Part shown: piece after piece, positions 56,026 through 64,000 of the stretch
How positions within the stretch are numbered: position 1 is the first letter of the stretch
Layout: each line of letters starts with the position of its first letter
Assembly: GCA_037178975.1 (NCBI GenBank)
Contig: JASJZH010000006.1
Coordinates: 10,044,001-10,108,000 of the forward strand
Direction of reading: 5' to 3'
Length of the DNA: 64,000 bases
Source: Oscheius tipulae
Lineage: Eukaryota; Nematoda; Chromadorea; Rhabditida; Rhabditidae
The notes under the pieces: generated by a model
What the model saw: the letters and a program-made list of their open reading frames with translations, nothing else
Told to the model about the DNA's origin: nothing
The model's database searches: none
Translations under genes and position numbers: made by a program

Positions 56026-58656
56026 TCAAGATATATAACCTGTCATGGACATGTGCTCCTTCACATTGACGAAATGACGCTCATCGCTTGAACCGGCCGA
56101 GTCACTGTTTGAATTGGCACGAGTGCCATCCAGAGCAGATTTCAGTTCTCGTTGGACTTCGGCGGCGGCAACTGAAAGATCTTCTTGAAGGATATAGAAA
56201 ACAAGTTACCTTTCTTGGACCAGCTTCTTGAAACCGTAGTTGCGGTTCTCTTTATAGGAGACGGGAATACCTCATCTTCTTTGGCATTTTTGTTGGCCAC
56301 ATAGACCAGTGTGCAGTAGAGTCCGTAGACGACGTACAGGTAAGCCGCCAAGAAGACACATCCAGGAATGATTATAAAGATAATGAGTTCTGAAAAAGCT
56401 TGATCAGTGCATGATTGGCCGAGATACAATACAAAAATGAAGTACTATCAGGTTGAAACATAAATATAGGCCTTTTGACCCATAACTTTTGACATATTTG
56501 AGCTGGAGAGCTGTTTCAAAAAAAAGAACAGGCAATGTTAGCTCTTCAGACATGAATAGAGAGGTCATAAGCCAAAAATTTCGAGCACCAGTCAAAAAGG
56601 TGAAGTTTAAAAAGCAAAAACGCTGTTTAATTCTCGGGAAGCGCACATCCCGGCCGATTTTTGAAATACTGTAAGCGCAGTTTTGTAGCTCTTGAGAAGC
56701 TGTGTTCTCAGCCGAGGCCCGATTTTTCAAAAAATTTTTATCGGTGGCCGTGAGCGTTCCAAAAAGATGATTTTTGTTATCTTTGCCAACTTCTGGTACT
56801 TCCACAGCTCTAACCAAGTTAATTTCGGCAAATCTGACGATGCACCCCAAAACGGCGTGTCTTACCTCTGATCTCTATTACATGGCTGAAAAGAGCTAAC
56901 ATTGCCTGTTCTTTTTTTTGAAACAGCTCTCCAGCTCAAGTATGTCAAAAGCTATGGATCGAAAAGCCTACAATTATGTTCCAACCTGATACAAGAGCAC
57001 CCCCTCCGTTTATAACATCCATAAAACCTGATAGTGAAGGTAGATTTTGAATTTTGCTTCACCCCCAATCATTTTTGTGAATTTCGTATTCTAGAAGGAC
57101 TATTGTAGACGTTGAGCTCAAAACAACCGCGTTCTGAAAGTCAGAAAATGCATGTAAACAACCTAGAACCATGATTTGGTAAGATATCAGAACTTTGCGC
57201 TGAAAAGTATGATCTACTACCAAAAATGATTATTATTTTAATACCTGTTTCTGTTTTTAAGGTATAAAAAGTATACAATATCATACCGACATAGAAAGTC
57301 CAGTCGTCGCATCCATTGGGAGAACTGCACTGTTCGTAGACAAACTTTCTCCAGGTACGGACATATTGGATGACCATTGGGTGGAAGAAGAGGAACTTAA
57401 TGCATGGTTCTCTCAATTATACTATGGTTTTTCTACCGTGACGATGATGGTAGGAGCGAGAGCGAGGATAGAAAAGAGCTTTCCAGTAGCCTTGGCCCTC
57501 TTCATACGGACAGCAACGCCGGACAGGATGGCTCTTAACCAGGAATACTGAAAAAAAGAAGAGAAAATTTACGCAATGATGAGCATTCCAGCAGCCGCGA
57601 ACACGGTGTATCTTTTGGCCTGAAGCAAATGGTCCATTTTCGAGGTCTCATTCTTCTTGGACCTGTTGGTGACTTTGGCTGTTGTTCCATTGCCGACGAC
57701 ATAGTTCTAAACCCAGTTGAGAAAAGTCGCAAAGAAACCTACAGGTCCAAAGAGAGGTTGCCCATCGAAGGTGGGGAGAGGGAAGCCGGCTAGAAGGTTT
57801 TTCTCGGCAACAGCCATCAGGCAGTAAATAGCAAGACAGATTTGTACGGCGCTCAGCAGCCAAACGAATAACTGAAAAGTACGTCTGCTCAGAATATTTG
57901 GCAGCAAGAGGTGACTGATAAATACCCAAAAAATGACCTTCAGCGAAATTGAAAATTCGATTTATCCGGCTGCATACATCTAAGCAGCTCCTACTACCGC
58001 TTCTGAGAAAATACTAACATGGAGTGTCTGCCACTCTCTCGGGCAATCTGGCTCGGTCACTGACAACCGTTTTTGGAAAAAAAACTCTACTTTGTCTCTG
58101 TCATACTGTCATCTCCTTACAATTCTGTCAATCTGTCCCTGTTATTCACTACCCTATGTAGAGAAACTCGAGACTTACTGTCTTTTAACGCTCCTCTCCC
58201 TGTCAACTGTCCCTGTCCGTGTCACTGTCATTGTCCATGCCATCGAATACCTGTCACATATCAAGCGATGGGTAAGCTGTTACGAGAAAGGTCTGTGTCA
58301 TTATATCTTTAATGAACCCTAGCTGCTCAAATGATCTCTTGTACAGCTACTGCTTTCTTTTTTAAAAAGAGCACTATAATGTTGTTCCTGTCTATCTGTC
58401 ACCTCATTGACACCATCCCAACCTTTGTCATTAAACTGTCGTTTTGCTGGAAGCACCTAAAATCTCGTATCAGTGAACCTGTTCTTTGAATGTCTGTTAA
58501 CCTCGAACTGACTGTCAGACATTGGACTTGAGTAGTTCAGATTTGGCCAAAAATTAAGGCAAAAGTGATTCCAAAAAGACTCGCCTTGGGATGGCACATT
58601 GCCTTGTACTGTCGATTCGGCTTGAGCAGCTTTGGATCACTGAGTTCGAGGTCCAT
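56026..58656 (-). CDS. Four-pass membrane protein, 288 aa, unknown family
   Basis: Seven exons (58656-58585, 57871-57743, 57706-57573, 57533-57437, 57395-57287, 56389-56210, 56171-56026) join in phase to 288 residues. Hydrophobic helices: about 25-48 (LFVWLLSAVQICLAIYCLMA), 96-112 (FAAAGMLIIAAILSGVAV), 121-141 (LFSILALAPTIIVTFLFF) and about 182-208 (IIFIIIPGCVFLAAYLYVVY). The loop after helix 1 has N-glycosylation sites (NGT, NRS), and the loop before helix 4 has CSSPNGCDDW. The tail is acidic and Ser-rich (SNSDSAGSSDERHF). The first intron (713 nt) appears to start with GC (AAG|GCGAGT). The fold resembles tetraspan proteins such as claudin-like families, but no signature motif fits, so the family is left open. 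Confidence 0.75.
56438..56995. mobile_element. Foldback MITE-like element in an intron
   Basis: Arms 56438-56575 and 56862-56995 are inverted copies, about 85 percent identical by eye and including the perfect word GAGCTGGAGAGCTGTTTC. They flank a unique 285-nt loop. No coding frame. It sits in the intron between exons 5 and 6 of the 288-aa membrane-protein gene. Different sequence from elements A and B. Confidence 0.7.
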
Positions 58657-59148
58657 GGCCTGAAAAGCTCTCACTGTTGCGGCAAACTTGTAACTGGATA
58701 AGAGGGAGCATTTTTTGGCGCCAAGTGATTGATCGCGGTGTTGACGCAGTCAACTTGTAAATCATCGAATGGATTGGGAAATAATCGCGAGAGGCAGGAG
58801 CGCACTTTGAGGATTCGAGAAGAGAACTAACTTTCTTCTGATCCAGCTGCGGTCGGTTTTGTCGCGTGCAGGTGCAGGACACGGAACTCGAGACCGCAAC
58901 CCTTTGAGGCGAGCGCAGAGGCTTCGCAACTCTCGTGCTGGGAACGGCCTGTCCCGAATCTGTCTACAGAATTTGTGGTAAAGGTCTCTGCCAAGGAGCG
59001 ATCATTGACCCCCTAAATCAGCACAAGTTACAGCAAGGATATCCTGTCCAAATAGCGCAAACAGTTTGCCCTTGTAAATCTAAAGAAGAAGCGCGGAGAT
59101 CGGAATCGAAAGTCACAAAAACACTGCCATCGGCGTGGTATATAAGCA
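58657..59148. other. Divergent intergenic region
   Basis: Lies between the start of the minus-strand 288-aa gene and the plus-strand collagen 2. No exon is supported. Confidence 0.5.
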
Positions 59149-59155
59149 GCGCGGC
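59149..59155 (+). promoter_or_regulatory. TATA box of collagen 2
   Basis: TATATAA 31 nt before the ATG, giving a very short leader, as in collagen 1. Confidence 0.6.
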
Positions 59156-59179
59156 GGAAAGGGTAGATATCGGCCAGCA

Positions 59180-60242
59180 ATGGATCTCGAACAGCGCATC
59201 AAAGTGAGTTGTCTCTTAGTCATCACCCTATGTTTATAGGCATATCGCTTCGTCGCCTACTCGGCAGTCACATTCTCCGTAGTGGCAGTCCTCTCGGTCT
59301 GCGTGACTCTGCCCATGGTCTACAACTATGTTCACCAAGTGAAGAGCACCATGAATAGGGAAATCAACTACTGCAGGGTAACAGGATCCAGTTAGCGGGA
59401 CTCACAAAACGTTTAGGGATCCGCTAAGGACATCTGGAGCGAGGTGAACCATCTCAAGAGCATGCCCGCTGGAAACCGTACCGCTCGTCAGGCTGGTTAT
59501 GGAGACAGCGCTGTGGCTGGAGGAGCCGCTGCTGGAGGTGGATGCGATGCTTGTTGCCTGCCTGGTGCTGCTGGACCCGCTGGTACCCCAGGAAAGCCTG
59601 GTCGTCCCGGAAAGCCCGGAGCTCCTGGACTCCCCGGAAACCCTGGCAAGCCTCCTCAGCAGCCATGTGAGCCCGTCACTCCTCCTCCGTGCAAGCCTTG
59701 TCCCGCTGGACCACCCGGCCCTCCTGGACCCCCTGGAGCTCCCGGAGATGCTGGAAGTGATGGACAGCCCGGTTAGTTTCTCTCTAAGTTCCAACACGTC
59801 AACTATTTTACAGGAGGGCCCGGAAATGATGGTACCCCTGGACAGCCTGGCCCAAAGGGACCTTCTGGAGCCCCCGGAAACCCCGGAGCCCCTGGAGTCC
59901 CTGGAAACCCTGGACAGGACGCAGCTTCTGAGCCTATCCTGCCCGGAGAGCCTGGACCTGCAGGACCAGCTGGACCCGTTGGACCTCCTGGCCAACCCGG
60001 TCAGCCTGGAACTGACGGACAGCCTGGTTAGTTTCTCAATAGTAATAAATATACAAACAATACTTTCAGGAGCCCCCGGACCCAAAGGACCAAATGGACC
60101 CGATGGACAACCAGGAAATGATGGAAACCCTGGAGCTCCCGGACAGGCTGGAGAGGCTGGAGGAGCCGGAGAGAAGGGAATCTGCCCCAAGTACTGCGCT
60201 ATCGACGGAGGTGTCTTCTTCGAGGATGGAACTCGCCGCTAA
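59180..60242 (+). CDS. Cuticle collagen 2, 300 aa
   Basis: Five exons (59180-59203, 59240-59377, 59417-59771, 59814-60026, 60070-60242) encode 300 residues. It starts [20 protein letters not shown], a signal-anchor helix ending in [12 protein letters not shown]. The GNRTARQ cleavage site, a GG-rich linker with CDACC, Gly-X-Y tracts interrupted by a CKPC knot, and the end [22 protein letters not shown] follow. It is a close paralogue of collagen 1 at 24496 (same domain order, same second-exon junction at GSAKD), but has an extra first intron after codon 8 and different breaks in the Gly-X-Y region. Structural cuticle protein. Confidence 0.95.
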
Positions 60243-61109
60243 ATATCTGTATATTATTGGGTTGGTGTGGGAAAATGAATGCTTTAAGCAACGATTACTT
60301 GTTTCCATTGCAATACTCGAAATGACTCGATATGCTTTAAAAATGTTCAAACCATCAAATTTCCGAGAGAATTTTTCTCAAATGTAACAATGAAAGAGCT
60401 ACCATTGGATGAAAAACGATGAAAGCCACATTAGTCAACCTTATATAGAAGAACTTGAAGCTGGAATGGAGACCAAAGTACTCGCGCTCTAACTGAAAAG
60501 TTTGCTGCTCACTACGGTAGCATATCCGCCGTTCAAATAGCCTACAATAGTGAGCTTGAATGGAGGTGTTTGAGGAAAATGAGAGCAATGCCTTTTAGTT
60601 TTTCTTATCCACTCGAATAGAACATAGAAAGCAGATACGTGAAATTTTCTGAGGAGAAGCAGCTTATAGAGAACATGAGTCAGCTCTTGGTCCAACGGTA
60701 ACAATGTGATCTCGGTAACAACAAGGATTGTGAAAGCAAGAGTAGGTCGTTACAGACTGTTCGAAAACTAACATTCCCAGCGGTTGCGTGTTGGGGTTGG
60801 GAGAGGAGAGTACTGCGCGCCGAAAGACTCATGTCATGCCTGGGAACGAGAGGCTACCCTTTGTTCCGGATCTTTCTCTGAGTGAATGCTATGGGAAAGT
60901 CTATAGCAGTTTTTAACGGAAAGAATGATAACAGGCCATTTTAAAAACAGGAAGGAGATATTTCAATCAGGTAGAACTTCAGTCGTAATGGCGTGTCCAA
61001 CATTACGAAAGTTCCTATGACTCCATTTCGTGTGAGCAGAATCGGCTTCATCCCTTCTGACTCTCTGTGAGCTCTCGTCAGCAGTTCGACATCGGCTAGA
61101 CAGAGTATA
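60243..61109. other. Intergenic, no gene seen
   Basis: No convincing exon. Probably 3' UTR of collagen 2, then spacer. Confidence 0.5.
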
Positions 61110-62040
61110 TCGATCGATTCTATTGGACGACGAAGAGAATACTAAGGAGATTGAGAATCGCTATCTGATTTCTGCTAGGCGACGTATCATAGAGCCGTCA
61201 ATGTCGCAGAATCTCAACTCCCTCCTTTTTCTAGCTTTGGCAGCTGAACTCGAAAAGACGCGTATTATTAGACATCAACTTGAACTAATAGAAGCCAGGT
61301 ATGTACTTGAACACTTTATGTCTCTGTCACTATGTCTCTCAGTCTCCTTGCCTCCCTCTTTCTTCGTCTCTCTATCTCTCTGTCTCCTTGTCTCTCTGTC
61401 TTTTCCTCTTTCCGTCTCCCTGTCTCTCTGCCTCTCTTGCCTCCTGAATTTCTGTCTGACCTTATCTTTCTCGTTTCAGCTTGAGAATTCCCTAGCCTCA
61501 ACCAAATAATGGTCTTTCACAGATTGCCCCGACCGCCATTTTCGTTGCTAAAGTGATGAACCTGGAATTTAGCAGCCACCTCCGATACCAAGCGGAACCA
61601 AACCTACCTCACTGCATCTAGCACAGTTCTGCTCAACTGTCAAGGTCGCTGCTACAAGTGAGGAATCTAGAAGCCCACAGCCACCTCTAAAACCAAAAAA
61701 AATCCAAATCTCCTTCAATCAGTAACCAGTTGATTGAAACGCGAATAATGATTCTGGAAGTCGTCGGAGCCCTACAGCTACCAGAGAAGATCGTCGATCT
61801 GGCCTATTCAAAGACTTTATTTTGGAATTGGAAGACAAGCCAAATTCAAAGTGGCAGACTCGCTGTATTTTGTATACTGATCTTTTCCAATCTGTTCTTC
61901 AACTTTCAGCAAACAGCAAATCCACTGATGTTTCCAGTTCAACGATCGAACTCGTCTACCGTCTTATGCGCTACCACCTCGTCCAGCTGTTTCCTACAGG
62001 CTACGAGTTCATTCTGCCCATTAAAGATTTTCTTGTTTGA
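61110..62040 (+). CDS. Unresolved multi-exon gene
   Basis: The first good exon (about 61110-61300) encodes LLDDEENTKEIENRYLISAR, IEPSMSQNLNSLLFLALAAE and KTRIIRHQLELIEA, an amphipathic helical region, and ends at GTATGT. The last exon, read in the frame ending at 62040, contains FKDFILELEDKPNSKWQTR, YTDLFQSVLQLSAN and YRLMRYHLVQLFPTGYEFIL. AATAAA follows at about 62105. Between them (61480-61780) several acceptor-like sites exist, but no single path keeps the frame. A second frame near 61733 (IMILEVVGALQLPEKIVDLA) also looks coding. The gene may contain a frameshift in this copy or an exon I misplaced. Function unknown. Confidence 0.4.
61320..61460. repeat. CT-rich microsatellite (CTCTGTCT type)
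   Basis: Runs of CTCTGTCTC and TCTCTGTC within an intron. Similar tracts occur at 54530-54600, 62240-62325 (complementary) and 63301-63340. Confidence 0.75.
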
Positions 62041-62239
62041 AAATTTTATAATACTGTTTATCTTGATTTATCGGGATGTTGTATTAAAATTACAAAATTT
62101 ATACAATAAATGATTTCGAGGGAACCTGACAGATTCAAATGGCTACCTGCTTGCGCTCCCAGCCAGGCACTACGGAAGGCATGGTGGAAAATCACCTAAA
62201 CCTGTTGTGAATTTTTTTGAGCATGATTTTGAAATAATA

Positions 62240-62325
62240 AAGAGATAAACAAAGGCTGAGACAGAGAGACAGAAAGATAGAAAGACAGAGAGGCAGAGAA
62301 ACAGAGGGACAGAGAGACAGTGACA
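62240..62325. repeat. GA-rich microsatellite (ACAGAGAG type)
   Basis: Imperfect AGACAGAGAG units; same family as the CT-rich tract at 61320 in reverse orientation. Confidence 0.75.
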
Positions 62326-62603
62326 CAGAGCCCATTAGGGGCTTATAGGCACGGCAGCGTGGTGGCGCCCAACGAAATCCATTTCTTTCAAAACGGTTGA
62401 TCAAACCGTAGGTCCCCTCACCAAGCGATGTTGTCTTCGAAGTCCAACTCATCCCACTTCTGCGGTCTCTTCTGTTTCAAGACGTCGTTCATCGGCTGGT
62501 TGAGGCTCCTTCAGGCTCCCCTTGTAGCCAAACAGGAAGAATGGTACCTAAATAGAGCCTAGAAAGATAATGAACTATCACGTCCACAGAGGTAGAACCT
62601 GAG

Positions 62604-63203
62604 TCAATCATGGTTATATTTGCTCTTGTCCTCGTCTTCCTCGGCGAGAGAATCAACTTGCCTAGCTAAAATGGAGAACGCTTCAGAATATTACCAGTTT
62701 GAAAAACTTGTATCTCCAACCTTTCAGCGGAAGATAGACCGAGGGTTTCCTCAGGATGGGATCAGTAACCGGCATAGCTTCGTCAGCCTCCGCTACACCC
62801 GTGCAATAGCTCGGCGATGACAGAGTCTCTCTTTTTTCTCTAAAAAAAGATGTTCATTGAGTCGCAAATTGTATAGAAAACACTAACAAAATTCCTACTT
62901 AGTAACAGGATGTGTCTGTCCAACCCAGATCGTCTGTCGAAGTTCGATTTGCCGCAGTTCGGGCATACAAAACGTTCTGAAATGAAGAGTTTTCGAAATC
63001 TCAGAAAAATACCTGATAACATGTTTATTTGCATTAACAGAGCTCCGCGGTTCTCCGTACCGCAACTTCTGGGGGTTCTTGTCTGTCTTATCGACCTGGA
63101 CTGACACGTAGACTTCGCTGAAAATAACAATGTTGTCAAAATAGTAGGAACATAAGGAAAATGCTCTTTACTCGAAAAAGAAAAGTTTCCGATGACGGCA
63201 GAA
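62604..63203 (-). CDS. C-terminal 131 residues of an unknown gene
   Basis: Five minus-strand exons (63203-63172, 63117-63013, 62976-62899, 62839-62721, 62665-62604) join in phase and end at a stop at 62604. The first reads FCRHRKLFFFDE into VYVSVQVDKTDKNPQKLRYG. Next come MPELRQIELRQTIWVGQTHP, a region with SYCTGVAEADEAMPVTDP, and an acidic end EEDEDKSKYNHD. The early part has alternating beta-strand-like hydrophobics; the end is probably disordered. Exons further upstream (beyond 63203) were not resolved, and the gene may continue past the window edge. No family is recognised. Confidence 0.5.
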
Positions 63204-64000
63204 CTGTTTGAGGTTATTAGTCAGGCATGATTTTAAGCATCCCCCAACAATTCTTTGGCTAGGAAAGGCATCCCTCGATCTTAAGAAGAATTAAAAACAG
63301 CAGTTTCTGTCTCTGTCTCTTTGTCTCTCTATCTTACTGGAACTTTTTTCTATCCCAGCCGGATTCGTTGATAGAAAAAGTGATTGGTTCATGTTTTGAC
63401 CATGACGACGCCTTATCTCACTCTTGTCCAACTGTAAATAGCCGATGAGGCCGGCCCATTGTCATGGACATAGCCTATTCTGCTTACGAATCTACCAACT
63501 ATTCATTGTTTTCGAAGCAACAAACACGTGAAACTCGCCTCGATGAATAGGTCTTAGTCAAACCGGAGACAAGACCAATGATATCACTTTTCATCTTCTG
63601 TACCAAAAGTTTGAACTTGGAACCCTGTGACGCAGGTGGCCTGTCAGAAACCTGCCTGTTCGGTTCCGAATTGGCCCCAATTCCAAAATAGAATGCTCCT
63701 TGTTCTCTCGATACCGATGTAAACAGTTATGTCACCATCTATAGGCAACTTTGGGTTCGAGAGCAGAGACTGGCCAAAATCTGACTGTAAACTGTGTTGT
63801 ATTGCTTTGGGCGCGGTACGTCAGCTAGAAAGACAACTTGGGTTTGCTTGTCGGCGAACAGGCGTCGGAGAGTGCGTCGAAGACAGAAATAGAAGGCGGA
63901 AAGTGGCCGGAAGTGGGGTCTAGACATCAGACATTCGACTACATTCTGTATTCTCACTGTCGGGTCACTATTTTTTCTTGTGGCGTGGTCTTCGCAGGGC
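63204..64000. other. Window edge; possible upstream exons, none supported
   Basis: An open minus-strand stretch at 63739-63957 (Arg-rich, LRRTLRRLFADKQTQVVF) could be an exon of the gene ending at 62604, but its borders do not give a clear phase. A CT tract lies at 63301-63340. Confidence 0.35.

Noticed and set aside
59402-60190. 262-codon open frame on the minus strand and long plus-strand frames in collagen 2
   Set aside because: Out-of-frame readings of the Gly-X-Y repeat.
62840-63139. Zinc-finger-like frame (FVCPNCGKSNFD, then SGLDRHILL) on the minus strand
   Set aside because: It crosses two introns with good GT-AG borders, and the spliced product reads a different frame. A single CxxC-x-H match there is chance.

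Overview
The window looks like nuclear DNA of a nematode. The evidence is: two cuticle collagens with the nematode N-terminal block and the conserved [16 protein letters not shown]-type end; a TOM20 very close to the Caenorhabditis protein; a family-92 glycosyltransferase and a TWK-type K2P channel, both expanded families in nematodes; many 35-50 nt introns ending in TTTCAG or TTTTAG; short 5' leaders; and AATAAA close behind stop codons. The species cannot be named from the sequence. Genes are intron-rich, so most were assembled here by joining exons by eye with consistent splice phase.

Layout. 0.4-1.8 kb: part of an uncharacterised gene (minus). 1.8-8.2 kb: repeat-rich, no convincing gene. 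8.3-9.0 kb: a decayed trypsin-like gene (minus). 9.26-13.71 kb: a large palindrome. Its centre is a head-to-head pair of small cysteine-rich secreted-peptide genes, and each arm carries a different transposon at the same position: a foldback MITE-like element on the left and an apparently intact integrase-encoding DNA transposon (510 aa, KRBA2/Ginger-like) on the right. 13.8-15.8 kb: GT92 glycosyltransferase (minus). 17.1 kb: tRNA-Thr(AGT). 19.2-20.0 kb: 74-aa secreted peptide. 20.3-23.8 kb: 180-aa two-pass membrane protein. 24.5-25.7 kb: collagen 1. 26-27 kb: C-terminal exons of an unknown gene. 28.8-30.4 kb: tomm-20, converging on a K2P channel (30.8-36.9 kb, minus). 37-46 kb: candidate 5' exons and a tandem satellite. 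46.15-54.0 kb: a complete muscle myosin heavy chain gene (27 exons, 1,964 aa). 54.4-55.4 kb: two more small secreted-peptide genes. 56.0-58.7 kb: a 288-aa four-pass membrane protein with a foldback element in an intron. 59.2-60.2 kb: collagen 2. 61-64 kb: two incompletely resolved genes.

Functionally the window mixes contractile apparatus (myosin), cuticle (collagens), membrane excitability (K2P), mitochondrial import (TOM20), glycosylation (GT92) and several fast-evolving secreted peptides. There is no operon-like clustering. The strongest observations are (1) tandem, same-phase, length-matched alternative exons in the myosin gene that encode the converter region, the place where insects use mutually exclusive exon 11; (2) the palindromic peptide-gene pair in which one copy has lost its C-terminal coding part and gained a new cysteine-containing tail; and (3) two different transposons occupying the same site in the two palindrome arms.
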